From: ATX-6F1 sp943369485
GTDB taxonomy: Bacteria > Cyanobacteriota > Cyanobacteriia > PCC-6307 > Cyanobiaceae
Length of the DNA: 64,000 nucleotides
Assembly: GCA_943369485.1 (NCBI GenBank)
Contig: CALRNH020000003.1
Span: forward strand, 1 to 64,000
Reading direction: 5' to 3'
In this document: piece by piece, positions 47,275 through 56,047 of the stretch
Numbering within the stretch: position 1 is the first letter of the stretch
Layout of the letters: each line of letters begins with the position of its first letter
Notes under the pieces: generated by a model
What the model was told of the DNA's origin: nothing
The model's database searches: none
The model's input: the letters and a program-made list of their open reading frames with translations, nothing else
Translations under genes and position numbers: made by a program

Positions 47275-47976
47275 ATGCATCCCTTCCACTGGTTCACCCA
47301 GACCACCATGCTGGGCCTGGGTGTGGCTTTTTCGCCGATCAACATCGCCCTGGTGGCGCTGCTGCTGCTGGGCCAGAAGCCCCTGCTGCGCTGTGGCAGC
47401 TACCTCACCGGTTGGGCCCTGGCCAATGGCGGTGCCCTGTGGGCGTTCGTGGTCTTCGGTCAGCGCTTCAGCCATCTGATGCACCAAGGCGGCCGCGGCC
47501 AGGTGCTGGTGGATCTGATCGGTGCCGGGGCCCTGCTCGGGCTGGGCCTGTTCCAGCTCACCCCGGCGGTGAGCATCGGTGAGGAGGGCTGGGCGATGCA
47601 GCTCATGCAGCGCCTGCCCGACCTGGACCTGGGCCCGCTGCTCGGTCTGGGCATGGGCTGCGCCCTGATCAGCCCGGAGAACTTCGTTTTCTATGTGAAG
47701 GAGGCGGGCCTGGTGCTCACCAACCGCCCCGGCCTGCGCACCGACCTGGAGATCGGTTCGGTGTTCGTGCTGATGGCCAGCTCGCTGCTGCTGCTGCCCC
47801 CCCTGCTGTGGATCCTCAGCGGCGGCCGACTCGAGGCCCCGCTCACCCGCGCCAAGGACTGGCTGGTGCACCGGGCCGAACCGATGGTGGGCGTGCTGGC
47901 GCTGCTGCTGGCGGCCTACCTGGGCTGGCAGGGCATCGAAGGATTGCTTCAGTTGGGGGCCCAGTCCCTGGCATGA
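47275..47976 (+). CDS. GAP/Sap-family (LysE-like) membrane protein
   Basis: A 233-residue polytopic protein of the GAP family, related to LysE exporters. It has six hydrophobic helices; FHWFTQTTMLGLGVAFSPIN, GCALISPENFVFYVKEAGLV and the C-terminal AEPMVGVLALLLAAYLGWQG are typical. It may export small molecules or lipids. The ATG at 47275 is chosen because it directly precedes the first helix; longer frames upstream are antisense to the HicA-like gene. Confidence 0.8.
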   Translation: MHPFHWFTQTTMLGLGVAFSPINIALVALLLLGQKPLLRCGSYLTGWALANGGALWAFVVFGQRFSHLMHQGGRGQVLVDLIGAGALLGLGLFQLTPAVSIGEEGWAMQLMQRLPDLDLGPLLGLGMGCALISPENFVFYVKEAGLVLTNRPGLRTDLEIGSVFVLMASSLLLLPPLLWILSGGRLEAPLTRAKDWLVHRAEPMVGVLALLLAAYLGWQGIEGLLQLGAQSLA

Positions 47977-48042
47977 GGGCGGCCCTGTCGGCATGGTTAC
48001 TGGAGCGGGCCGCTGCCGCTGGCACACTGCTGGCACGTTCCC

Positions 48043-49119
48043 ATGGCCCCGATGGCTCCCCTGCATCGCCGCTTCCTCGCCGCCCCCCTGCTGCTGGCCC
48101 TTGTGCTGGGCGGCTGCGCCAACGACAGCGGTGGCAACGGGGTCCAGAGCGAGAAGCTCAACACCGTGCGCAGTCGCGGCAAGCTGCTCTGCGGCGTGGA
48201 TGGCAAGTTGCCTGGTTTCAGTTTCCTGGAATCCGATGGCCGCTACAGCGGCCTCGATGTGGACATCTGCAAGGCGGTGGCGGCCGCGGTGGTCAATGAT
48301 CCAGACAAGATCGAGTACCGCGACCTCAACTCCAGCGAGCGTTTCGCAGCCCTGGCGAGCGGCGAGATCGACCTGCTTTCGCGCAACACCACCGAGACCC
48401 TGAGCCGCGACGCCGCTGGCGGCAACGGCTTGAGCTTCGCCCCCACCACCTTCTTTGACGGTCAGGGGGTGATGGTGCCCGTGGCCAGCGGGGTCAAGTC
48501 GCTCAAGGATCTGGCCGGCAAGCCGATCTGCGTGGAGAGCGGCACCACCACCGAGCTCAACCTCGCCGACCGCATGCGCGAGCTCAAGGTTGCCTACAAC
48601 CCGCTGAAGTTCCAGACCGGCGACCAGACCTACACCGCCTACCTCGGCGGCCGCTGTCTGGCGGTCACCAGCGACCGCTCCCAGCTCGCGGCCAAGCGCA
48701 CCGCCTTCCCCGATCCCAAGGCCCACGAGCTGCTGACCGAGGTGCTCAGCAAGGAACCGCTCACCCCGGCCACAGTGAATGCTGATCCAGCCTGGGCCGA
48801 TGCCGTGCGCTGGACCATCTACGGCCTGATGCAGGCGGAGGAGCTGGGCATCACCCAGGCCAACGTGGCCGCCAAGCTGGCTGAGGCCAAGGCCAAGCCC
48901 AACCTCGCCGACCTGCGCCGGTTCCTGGGTGTGGAGGGTGATTTCGGCAAGCAGCTGGGCCTGCCCCCCGATTTCGTCGTCAAGGCGGTGAGCGCCGTGG
49001 GCAACTACGGCGAGATCTTCGAGCGCAACGTGGGGGCGAACTCCAAGCTGAAGCTGGAGCGCGGTCTCAACCGCCAGTGGAAAGAGGGCGGCCTGATCTA
49101 CTCGCCCCCCTTCCGTTGA
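48043..49119 (+). CDS. natF: Amino-acid ABC transporter substrate-binding lipoprotein
   Basis: A 358-residue AapJ/BztA-type binding protein for polar amino acids. A lipobox LVLGGCAND lies at about residues 20-28. Family blocks: VRSRGKLLCGVDGKLPGFSF, GLDVDICKAVAAAVVNDPDK, AALASGEIDLLSRNTTETLS, KPICVESGTTTELNLADRM and YGLMQAEELGITQANV. The four genes here match the order of the cyanobacterial N-II system (NatF-NatG-NatH-BgtA), which takes up acidic and neutral amino acids. The symbol is given by that analogy. Confidence 0.88.
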   Translation: MAPMAPLHRRFLAAPLLLALVLGGCANDSGGNGVQSEKLNTVRSRGKLLCGVDGKLPGFSFLESDGRYSGLDVDICKAVAAAVVNDPDKIEYRDLNSSERFAALASGEIDLLSRNTTETLSRDAAGGNGLSFAPTTFFDGQGVMVPVASGVKSLKDLAGKPICVESGTTTELNLADRMRELKVAYNPLKFQTGDQTYTAYLGGRCLAVTSDRSQLAAKRTAFPDPKAHELLTEVLSKEPLTPATVNADPAWADAVRWTIYGLMQAEELGITQANVAAKLAEAKAKPNLADLRRFLGVEGDFGKQLGLPPDFVVKAVSAVGNYGEIFERNVGANSKLKLERGLNRQWKEGGLIYSPPFR

Positions 49120-50120
49120 GTCAGTCCCCCTTGCCAGCGGCGGCGCCAAGGCCCCCGTGGTGGCGTGATCGGCGTGTGCTCCCCTGGCTCGTGCAGGCCC
49201 TGGTGGGCCTGCTGATCCTGGTGGTGATCGCTTTTCTGCTCGGCAACCTGGTGCGCAACCTCAGCGCCGCTGGCCTGCTGCTGAGCTGGCGCTGGCTGGG
49301 GCAGCCCTCCGGTTTCGACCTCTCCGAATCGGTGCTGCCCTTCAACGCTGAACTGCCCTACTGGCGAGCTCTGCTGGCCGGCCTGGCGAACACCCTGCGG
49401 GTGGTGGTGTTCGGGCTTGTGGGCGCCACGCTGCTGGGCACGTTGCTGGGAATGGCCTCGTTCAGCAGCAACGGCCTGCTCCGGCGTCTGGCGGCCGTTT
49501 ACGTGGAGGTGATCCGCAACATCCCGCTGCTGCTGCAGCTGGTGTTCTGGTACTTCGTGGTGTTCCTTTCCTTGCCCAATGGCACGGGCGCCCTGCAGCT
49601 GCCGGGCCTGGTGCTGGCCAAGTCGGGGCTCTACGGCGCCGGCTTAGAAGTGGGCTGGCAGTGGCAGGGTCCGGAGCTGATCAATGGGGTCTGGCACGCT
49701 CCCCTGCGGCTCTCGGTGGAGTTCACGGCCCTGCTCACCGGCCTGATCGCCTACACCGGTGCCTTCATCGCCGAGGTGGTGCGCGGCGGCATCGCCTCGG
49801 TGCCCCAGGGCCAGTGGGAGGCCGCCGCCTCCCTGGGGTTGCACTGGGTCCCCACCCTGCGGCGGGTGGTGCTGCCCCAGGCCCTGAGGGTGATCATTCC
49901 GGGTCTCAACAGCCAGTACATCTCCCTGGCCAAGAATTCCTCCCTGGCGGTGGCCGTGGGCTACGCCGACCTCTACTCGGTGGCTGAAACCACCCTCAAC
50001 CAGACCGGGCGCGCCGTGGAGGTGATCCTGCTCCTGCTGGGCTCCTACCTGGTGCTGGATCTGCTGATCTCGGCGCTGATGAACGGGCTCAACGGCCTGG
50101 TGCAGATCCGCGAACGCTGA
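49116..50120 (+). CDS. natG: Amino-acid ABC transporter permease 1
   Basis: A 334-residue permease of the HisMQ family. Helices include LVQALVGLLILVVIAFLLGN and LANTLRVVVFGLVGATLLGT. The EAA loop is GQWEAAASLGLHWVPTLRRV, followed by VLPQALRVIIPGLNSQYISL. I take a TTG at 49116, whose TG is shared with the preceding TGA; a GTG at 49077 inside natF is also possible. Aap-type first permeases carry an extra periplasmic region between helices, seen here as YFVVFLSLPNGTGALQLPGL. Confidence 0.85.
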   Translation: MSQSPLPAAAPRPPWWRDRRVLPWLVQALVGLLILVVIAFLLGNLVRNLSAAGLLLSWRWLGQPSGFDLSESVLPFNAELPYWRALLAGLANTLRVVVFGLVGATLLGTLLGMASFSSNGLLRRLAAVYVEVIRNIPLLLQLVFWYFVVFLSLPNGTGALQLPGLVLAKSGLYGAGLEVGWQWQGPELINGVWHAPLRLSVEFTALLTGLIAYTGAFIAEVVRGGIASVPQGQWEAAASLGLHWVPTLRRVVLPQALRVIIPGLNSQYISLAKNSSLAVAVGYADLYSVAETTLNQTGRAVEVILLLLGSYLVLDLLISALMNGLNGLVQIRER

Positions 50121-51313
50121 TGACCCGTTCCCTTCCCCAGCGCCTGCGCCGTGAACTGATGGCCACCCCCCTCGATGGGGTGATGAGTGCGCTGCTGATC
50201 GTGGCGATCGTGGCCGCGGCCGTGGCCTTCGGGCGCTGGGCCTTCGGTCGCGCCCAGTGGCTGGTGATCCAGGCCAACAGCACCCTGCTGGCGGTGGGTC
50301 GCTACCCGATCGAGCAGCAATGGCGCCTCTGGCTGCTGGTGGGCCTGCTGGCGGCCGCCACCGGCCTGGGCTGGGGGCTGCTGCGGGGTCGCCGCTGGCC
50401 CTTCAACGACCGGCTCGCCGCCGGTCTGCTCGTGGCCCTCAGCCTCTGGGGCCCCGCGGCCCTGACGCTCAGCCTGCCCCTGCAGGGGCGCTGGTGGGCG
50501 ATCACCGCCCTGCTGCTGGCCCTGCGCTGGGCCTTCGGTCTTTGGGGGGCCGCCTGGTTGCAGCGCCTGCCGTCCAAGCTGCGGCGGTTGTTGCCCCTGG
50601 GCTGGCCTCTGCTCTACCTGGTGGGCCTCTGGCTGATTGCCGGCGGCCTGGGGCTGAGCAACGTGGCCCCCTCCGAGTGGGGCGGTCTGCTATTGACGCT
50701 CCTTCTGGCCAGCCTGGCGATGCTGCTGAGCTTCCCGCTGGGTGTGCTGCTCGCCCTCGGGCGGCGCAGCGAACTGCCGCTGCTGCGCTGGGGTTCGGTG
50801 CTCTACATCGAGTTCATCCGCGGCGCGCCGCTGATCACCCTGTTGTTCCTGGGCCAGAACATCCTCGGCTTTCTCCTGCCGGGGGGCCTGGCCCCGGATC
50901 GGGTCTGGCGGGCCGCCGCGGTGCTCACGTTGTTCTGTGCCGCCTACCTGGCCGAAGCGGTGCGCTCCGGTCTGGCGGCAGTGCCCCGCGGCCAGGTGGA
51001 GGCGGCCCGATCCCTGGGGCTCTCGGTGCTCCAGACCCTCAGCGCGGTGGTGCTGCCCCAGGCCCTGCGCACCGCCCTGCCCACCATGGTGGGACAGTTC
51101 ATCTCCCTGCTGCAGGACACCACCCTGCTGTCGCTGATCGGACTGCTCGATCTGCTCGGCATGGCGCGCTCGGTGATGGCCAACCCGGCCTACCTGGGCA
51201 AGAACGCCGAGATCTACCTCACCCTGGCGGTGTTGTTCTGGTGCTGCTGCGCTGCCCTCGGCCTGGGCAGCCGTGCCCTGGAGCGCCGCCTCGACACCAC
51301 CGTTAACGCCTGA
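50120..51313 (+). CDS. natH: Amino-acid ABC transporter permease 2
   Basis: A 397-residue permease, the second half of the heterodimer. It has extra N-terminal helices before the HisMQ core, as in AapM. The core holds LLTLLLASLAMLLSFPLGVL, YIEFIRGAPLITLLFLGQNI and the EAA loop GQVEAARSLGLSVLQTLSAV, followed by VLPQALRTALPTMVGQFISL. The ATG shares one base with the natG stop. Confidence 0.9.
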   Translation: MTRSLPQRLRRELMATPLDGVMSALLIVAIVAAAVAFGRWAFGRAQWLVIQANSTLLAVGRYPIEQQWRLWLLVGLLAAATGLGWGLLRGRRWPFNDRLAAGLLVALSLWGPAALTLSLPLQGRWWAITALLLALRWAFGLWGAAWLQRLPSKLRRLLPLGWPLLYLVGLWLIAGGLGLSNVAPSEWGGLLLTLLLASLAMLLSFPLGVLLALGRRSELPLLRWGSVLYIEFIRGAPLITLLFLGQNILGFLLPGGLAPDRVWRAAAVLTLFCAAYLAEAVRSGLAAVPRGQVEAARSLGLSVLQTLSAVVLPQALRTALPTMVGQFISLLQDTTLLSLIGLLDLLGMARSVMANPAYLGKNAEIYLTLAVLFWCCCAALGLGSRALERRLDTTVNA

Positions 51314-51316
51314 ACC

Positions 51317-52066
51317 ATGAGCCAGCCTTCCGCCGAACGCATGATCGAGGCCCGTGGGGTCCAGAAGTGGTACCCCAACGGGTTCCACGCGCTGCGCGGG
51401 GTGGATCTCACGGTGCACCGCGGTGAGGTGGTGGTGGTGATGGGGCCTTCGGGCTCGGGCAAGAGCACCTTCATTCGCACCTTCAACGCCCTGGAGGATT
51501 TCCAGCAGGGCAGCATCACCGTTGATGGCCGGGCCCTCTCCAACGATCTCCGCGACATCGATGCCATCCGCCGCGAAGTGGGAATGGTGTTCCAGCAGTT
51601 CAATCTGTTTCCGCACCTGAGCGTGCTTGAGAACCTCACCCTGGCGCCGATCCAGGTGCGCAAGCGCCCCAGGGCAGAGGTGGAGGCGCAGGCCTATGCC
51701 CTGCTGCACCGAGTCGGCATCCGCGAGCAGGCCGACAAGTACCCCGGCCAGCTCTCTGGTGGCCAGCAGCAGCGCGTCGCGATCGCCCGCTCCCTGTGCA
51801 TGGAACCTCGCATTCTGTTGTTCGATGAACCCACCAGCTCCCTCGATCCGGAGATGGTGCGCGAGGTGCTGGAGGTGATGCGCGATCTGGCCGCCGATGG
51901 GATGACCATGGTGGTCGTCACCCACGAGGTGGGCTTTGCCCGCGAGGTGGCCCACCGGGTGGTGTTGATGGCGGAGGGCGAGGTGGTGGAGGAGGCCGAT
52001 CCCGCCACCTTCTTCACCAACCCCAGCCACGAGCGCAGCCGCCAGTTCCTGGCCCAGATCCTCTAG
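51317..52066 (+). CDS. Amino-acid ABC transporter ATP-binding protein
   Basis: A 249-residue GlnQ/AapP/BgtA-type ATPase. Walker A GPSGSGKSTFIRTFNALEDF, Q-loop VGMVFQQFNLFPHL, signature QLSGGQQQRVAIARSL, Walker B ILLFDEPTSSLDPEMV and the switch His in VVVTHEVGFAREVA are all intact. It drives the NatGH permeases; in some cyanobacteria one BgtA ATPase serves several transporters. It overlaps the convergent chrA by four bases. Confidence 0.93.
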   Translation: MSQPSAERMIEARGVQKWYPNGFHALRGVDLTVHRGEVVVVMGPSGSGKSTFIRTFNALEDFQQGSITVDGRALSNDLRDIDAIRREVGMVFQQFNLFPHLSVLENLTLAPIQVRKRPRAEVEAQAYALLHRVGIREQADKYPGQLSGGQQQRVAIARSLCMEPRILLFDEPTSSLDPEMVREVLEVMRDLAADGMTMVVVTHEVGFAREVAHRVVLMAEGEVVEEADPATFFTNPSHERSRQFLAQIL

Positions 52067-53394
52067 AGCAGTTGCTGAAGACCCTGCCGCAGCAGCCCCA
52101 CCAGGGCGGCGGCGCCGATCACCTGAAGCACGCTCCATTTCCAGCGCAGCAGCGCCCAGCTGGTGGCGACCAGCAACGCCAGGGCCAGGCCGTCGAAGGG
52201 ACCGGTGGCTCCGGCGGGCCAGAGGACGTGGCCGGCGAAGAACACCGCCAGATTGACGATCACCCCCACCACGGCGGCCGTGATCGCGGTGAGCGGACCG
52301 CCAAGGCGCAGGTCACCGCGGCTGGCCTCCACCAGCGCCCCCCCCGCCAGGATGAACACGAAGGAGGGTAGGAAGGTGAACCAGGTGACGGTGAGGGCGG
52401 CCGCCAGGGCCGCCAGCCAGGAGCCGGTGGCGCCGAACACCGGTGTGTTCCAGCCCCCCATGAAGCCGACGAAGGTGACCACCATGATCAACGGGCCGGG
52501 GGTGGTTTCTCCCAGGGCCAGGCCGTCGATCATCTGGGGGGCGCTGAGCCAGTGGAACTGCCCCACCGCCGCCTGGGTCACGTAGGGCAGCACCGCGTAG
52601 GCACCGCCGAAACTCACCAGGGCCACCTGGGTGAAGAAGCGCCCCATGGTGGCCAGCACGCCGTTCCAGCCGTTCAGTGCGGTCACCAGGGCCAGCGGCA
52701 GGCCGAGGGCAAGCCCCCCCGCCAGCAGAGTGAGGGCCAGGCCCCGGCGGCTGAAGCGGGCGTGGGCGGGAGTGGGGGTGTCATCGCCGTGCAGGGCGTC
52801 GCCCGCTCCCCCTTCGGAGCTGGTGCCGTGGCCTTTGCTGGAGCGGAACAGCTCGGGCCGCAGGCGCCCCCCCAGCCAGCCCACCAGGGCGGCGGCGCCG
52901 ATCAGGGCGGGAAAGGGCAGCTTCAACAGGGTGAGCCCCACGAATGCCCCCACGGCGATGGCGATCAGCACGCCGTTATGCAGGGTGCGCTGCCCCAGCC
53001 GCCAGGCCGCCTGCAGCACGATGGCGGTCACGGCGGGCTTGAGGGCCCAGAACACCGCCGCCATCACCGGCACCGTGCCCCAGATGGCATAGACCGTGGC
53101 CAGGGCGATCAACAGCACCAGCGACGGGAGGATGAACAGGCTGCCCGCCACCAGGCCGCCTGGAATGCCATGCATCAGCCAGCCGATGTAGGTGGCCAGC
53201 TGCTGGGCCTCCGGCCCCGGCAGCACCATGGCGTAGTTGAGGGCGTGCAGGAAGCGACGCTCCGACAGCCAGCGGCGGCGCTCCACCAGCTCGGTGTGCA
53301 TCAGCGCCACCTGGCCGGCAGGCCCTCCGAAGCTGATCAGCCCCAGCTGCAGCCAGAAGCGGGAGGCCTCACCCAAGGAAACGCTGGGGTTCAA
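52063..53394 (-). CDS. chrA: Chromate transporter ChrA
   Basis: A 443-residue CHR-family protein with two homologous halves. Half one has FWLQLGLISFGGPAGQVALM and YAMVLPGPEAQQLATYIGWL; half two has FFTQVALVSFGGAYAVLPYV and LALGETTPGPLIMVVTFVGF. These paired motifs define long-chain chromate efflux proteins, which may also move sulfate-like anions. It lies near the sulfur block, so a role in oxyanion balance is possible. Confidence 0.92.
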   Translation of the reverse strand: MNPSVSLGEASRFWLQLGLISFGGPAGQVALMHTELVERRRWLSERRFLHALNYAMVLPGPEAQQLATYIGWLMHGIPGGLVAGSLFILPSLVLLIALATVYAIWGTVPVMAAVFWALKPAVTAIVLQAAWRLGQRTLHNGVLIAIAVGAFVGLTLLKLPFPALIGAAALVGWLGGRLRPELFRSSKGHGTSSEGGAGDALHGDDTPTPAHARFSRRGLALTLLAGGLALGLPLALVTALNGWNGVLATMGRFFTQVALVSFGGAYAVLPYVTQAAVGQFHWLSAPQMIDGLALGETTPGPLIMVVTFVGFMGGWNTPVFGATGSWLAALAAALTVTWFTFLPSFVFILAGGALVEASRGDLRLGGPLTAITAAVVGVIVNLAVFFAGHVLWPAGATGPFDGLALALLVATSWALLRWKWSVLQVIGAAALVGLLRQGLQQLL

Positions 53395-53552
53395 GGGACA
53401 GACACTTTGACCTCAGCTAACGGCAGGCCAGCGACCGCCCGTGTTGCCCCGGCTACTCCGGCGAGCGCTCTGGCCGGTTCTCCCCCCTGGGAGCCGTGGC
53501 AAGATCAAATCAGCCCTGGCCTGATCAGATCGCTGGGTTCGCTTCGATCGCC

Positions 53553-54539
53553 ATGGCGCCCCCCGAGCCCCCCTCCCCGATTCGGATTGTCAAGGCCGAT
53601 CGCTCCCGCGTGGCCACCGATGGCGGCCCTCATTCCTGGGATCTGAGTGGCATCGTCGAGGCTCTGGCCAATCCCACCAACAATTCGGGCCTTGACTGGG
53701 CCCGTCACCATCCCTTCCCGCTGCCCTCACCGGAGCTGCTCCAGCAGGTGTTTACGGGGTTGCGCTCGGTGATCTTTCCTCACCATTTCGGAGAGCCCGA
53801 CCGCTCCGGAGCGGGCCTGACCAGCTTCATCGGCCAGACCCTCGAGCACACCCTGAAGCTGCTGGCCGAGCAGGTGAAACGGGAGTTGTGGCTCAGCGGC
53901 AGCGCCCTTCACCTCGATCTCCAAGCCCTGCAACGTCAGGCGATCGAGTTGACGGGCCGTTTCGCCGCCCAGTTGCCCGCGATTCGCCGCCTGTTGGAAG
54001 GGGATCTCCTGGCGGCCCACCTGGGGGACCCCGCCGCCAAGAACCTCGACGAGGTGCTGTTCTGCTATCCGGGCATCCGGGCGATCACCACCCATCGCAT
54101 CGCCCACGAGCTCTACCGGCTCGGGCTGCCCCTGATCGCCCGAATCATCTCCGAACTGGGCCACTCTGAAACCGGTGTCGACATCCACCCCGGGGCCTCG
54201 ATCGGCGGCGAGTTCTTCATTGACCACGGCACCGGCGTGGTGATCGGCGAGACCTGCATCATCGGCGAGCGCGTGCGGCTCTATCAGGCGGTGACCCTGG
54301 GGGCGCGCAGCTTCCCCCGCGATGAAAGCGGCGCCCTGATCAAGGGTCAGCCCCGCCATCCGATCGTCGAAGACGACGTGGTGATCTACGCCGGTGCCAC
54401 GGTGCTCGGGCGCATCACCATCGGCGCCGGCTCCACCATCGGCGGCAACGTCTGGGTCACCAAGAGCGTGGCTCCGGGAAGCTTCGTCACCCAGGCCAAG
54501 GCCCGCCAGGAAACCTTCGATGGCGGCGCCGGGATCTAG
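53553..54539 (+). CDS. cysE: Serine O-acetyltransferase, EpsC type
   Basis: A 328-residue hexapeptide-repeat acetyltransferase that activates serine for cysteine synthesis. The N-terminal helical domain (LDWARHHPFPLPSPELLQQV, DLQALQRQAIELTGRFAAQL) is longer than in E. coli CysE and typical of the EpsC subtype. The left-handed beta-helix has YRLGLPLIARIISELGHSET, GVDIHPGASIGGEFFIDHGT, GVVIGETCIIGERVRLYQAV and GATVLGRITIGAGSTIGGNV. The start at 53553 avoids a poorly conserved extension. Its place next to the sulfur-acquisition block fits cysteine biosynthesis. Confidence 0.92.
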   Translation: MAPPEPPSPIRIVKADRSRVATDGGPHSWDLSGIVEALANPTNNSGLDWARHHPFPLPSPELLQQVFTGLRSVIFPHHFGEPDRSGAGLTSFIGQTLEHTLKLLAEQVKRELWLSGSALHLDLQALQRQAIELTGRFAAQLPAIRRLLEGDLLAAHLGDPAAKNLDEVLFCYPGIRAITTHRIAHELYRLGLPLIARIISELGHSETGVDIHPGASIGGEFFIDHGTGVVIGETCIIGERVRLYQAVTLGARSFPRDESGALIKGQPRHPIVEDDVVIYAGATVLGRITIGAGSTIGGNVWVTKSVAPGSFVTQAKARQETFDGGAGI

Positions 54540-54554
54540 CGGCAGGCGCCCACC

Positions 54555-54773
54555 ATGACGCTCTCCTTCAACCGACAACGCAGGCGCCTGAGCCCGGTCG
54601 CCCCTCCGGTCCCCAACAATTTCGGCCCCACGGTTCTGATTGCTTTCGGTTGTCTCAGTGCACTCTTCCTCGTCGGTCTGCCGCTGGTGCTGATCGGCCT
54701 GGCCCGCCTGAAGACCGCCGCCGACGCGCCGTCACTGTCGGCCCTGTCGCCGTTCAGATGGTCATCGCGATGA
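54555..54773 (+). CDS. Small single-span membrane protein
   Basis: A 72-residue protein with a basic N-terminus (TLSFNRQRRRLSP) and one hydrophobic helix (TVLIAFGCLSALFLVGLPLV, about residues 26-48). It starts 15 bases after the serine acetyltransferase stop and is likely co-transcribed. No family is recognised. Confidence 0.65.
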   Translation: MTLSFNRQRRRLSPVAPPVPNNFGPTVLIAFGCLSALFLVGLPLVLIGLARLKTAADAPSLSALSPFRWSSR

Positions 54774-54800
54774 CGGTATGGAAGTTCTCGTCTCGAAGGC

Positions 54801-55331
54801 TCACACCCGTAGCCGTTGGCGGGTGCTCCGTCTGTTGACGCCCTCGGCCAGGCGCTGCACCAGCGCCCACGCGAGCACGACCGCCAGCGTCAGGATCGAC
54901 AAGCTCAGGGAGCGCATCTGGGCGAGCAACAGCAGCGACGCAACAGCCATCAACGGAATCCAGGGGGCTTGCTCCAGGCGATTGAGCCGTGGCTGGGAAT
55001 CCGCTCCTTCCACGGGCAGCCCCTGGTCGCGCCAGGCGTCGAAGCCGCCCCCCAGGTGCTCGATCCGCCGGGGGTAGCCCTGCTGGTGCAGCGCCTCAAT
55101 CGCGCGACCGCTGTCCTGCTCGGAGCCACCGATCAGCACCAGATCGCCCTCGGGCGGCTCACCGCTCACCAGGTGGGCGAGGGGGATGTTGTGGCTACCG
55201 GGGATGTGGGCGCTGCGAAAGGAGCGGCGCGGCCGGATGTCCACGACCAGCCTGCCGCTGTCCGCGTCGGTGCTGGCTTGAATGTTCACCAGCTCCTGGG
55301 GAGTGAGATTGAAACTTGATCGAGCTGTCAT
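54801..55331 (-). CDS. Membrane-anchored rhodanese-like protein lacking the catalytic Cys
   Basis: A 176-residue protein. Residues 15-100 form a rhodanese domain (LVVDIRPRRSFRSAHIPGSH, NIPLAHLV, GYPRRIEHLGGGFDAWRDQG). The active-site loop reads LIGGSEQDSGRA, with no Cys at the sulfur-carrying position, so it should not transfer sulfur. Two helices at the C-terminus (PWIPLMAVASLLLLAQMRSL, LSILTLAVVLAWALVQRL) resemble the DUF2892 type. In-frame ATGs also exist at 55376 and 55391; the extra residues are Thr/Ala repeats, so I prefer 55331. It diverges from an apparently active rhodanese. Confidence 0.78.
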   Translation of the reverse strand: MTARSSFNLTPQELVNIQASTDADSGRLVVDIRPRRSFRSAHIPGSHNIPLAHLVSGEPPEGDLVLIGGSEQDSGRAIEALHQQGYPRRIEHLGGGFDAWRDQGLPVEGADSQPRLNRLEQAPWIPLMAVASLLLLAQMRSLSLSILTLAVVLAWALVQRLAEGVNRRSTRQRLRV

Positions 55332-55636
55332 GGTGTTGGGCGTCTTGGCAGTGGCGGTCTTGGCAGTGGCTCTCATGGCAGTGGCTGTCATGGCCTTGGG
55401 AGGCGGCTGGCTGGGTCTTCGGGCGCTGACTCCAAAGTGGCCGTTGCTTGAGCAGCAAGCTGTGGAAAGGGAACTCCAGCCGTGCCTGACTCCCTGAGCG
55501 CCAATCCCATGCCGGCTCGCCCATCCTGCGGGGCTGATGCGAGGCCGGTGGTGCGTGAGCTTGCCCGGGGGTGTGGCCGTGACCACGTCGTTACTACACT
55601 TAAGCCATAGGGTTTGCGGGTATTGCTTCTGTTGCC

Positions 55637-56047
55637 GTGACACCCCCCTTCGGTCCCCTCGGGTTCGATGAGAAGCGCCTGCCCGACCTTGAGCCCACCC
55701 AGGCGGCGGAGTCGCTGCTCGACGAGCCTGCTCTCCAGCGGGCCAGGCGCCGGCAGCTACCGCCCCTCGAGGCCCGCCGCCTGATCTGGGAGGGGGCCAT
55801 CCTGCTGGATGTCCGCAAGGCCCAGGACTGTTCTGCCGCCCACATCAAAGTTGCCGAGGTGGTTCCCATCGACCTGGGAGATGGGGGCCTGACCCAGCGG
55901 CTGCCCGATCGTTCAGCGCCGATCCTCTGCTACAGCGAGGACCAGACCCTTTCCCAAGCCCTGGTCGAACGCCTCCGCCATCTGGGTTACACCCACGCCT
56001 ATGGCATCGCTGGTGGCCTCGCTCAGTTCCTGACCGCCGCCCGGTGA
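55637..56047 (+). CDS. Rhodanese-domain protein
   Basis: A 136-residue single-domain rhodanese. The domain runs from LPPLEARRLIWEGAILLDVR to GYTHAYGIAGGLAQFLTA. The active-site loop ILCYSEDQTLSQALVERL keeps a Cys, so persulfide chemistry is possible, although the loop differs from the CxxGxR form. The start is a GTG at 55637. The 3' end overlaps the convergent amidotransferase gene by 25 bases. Confidence 0.8.
   Translation: MTPPFGPLGFDEKRLPDLEPTQAAESLLDEPALQRARRRQLPPLEARRLIWEGAILLDVRKAQDCSAAHIKVAEVVPIDLGDGGLTQRLPDRSAPILCYSEDQTLSQALVERLRHLGYTHAYGIAGGLAQFLTAAR

Noticed and set aside
46396..49149. A minus-strand open frame of over 900 codons
   Set aside because: Only the last 245 codons form a plausible protein. 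The rest is antisense to the GAP-family, natF and natG genes and reads as Gly/Gln/His-rich shadow sequence typical of high-GC DNA.
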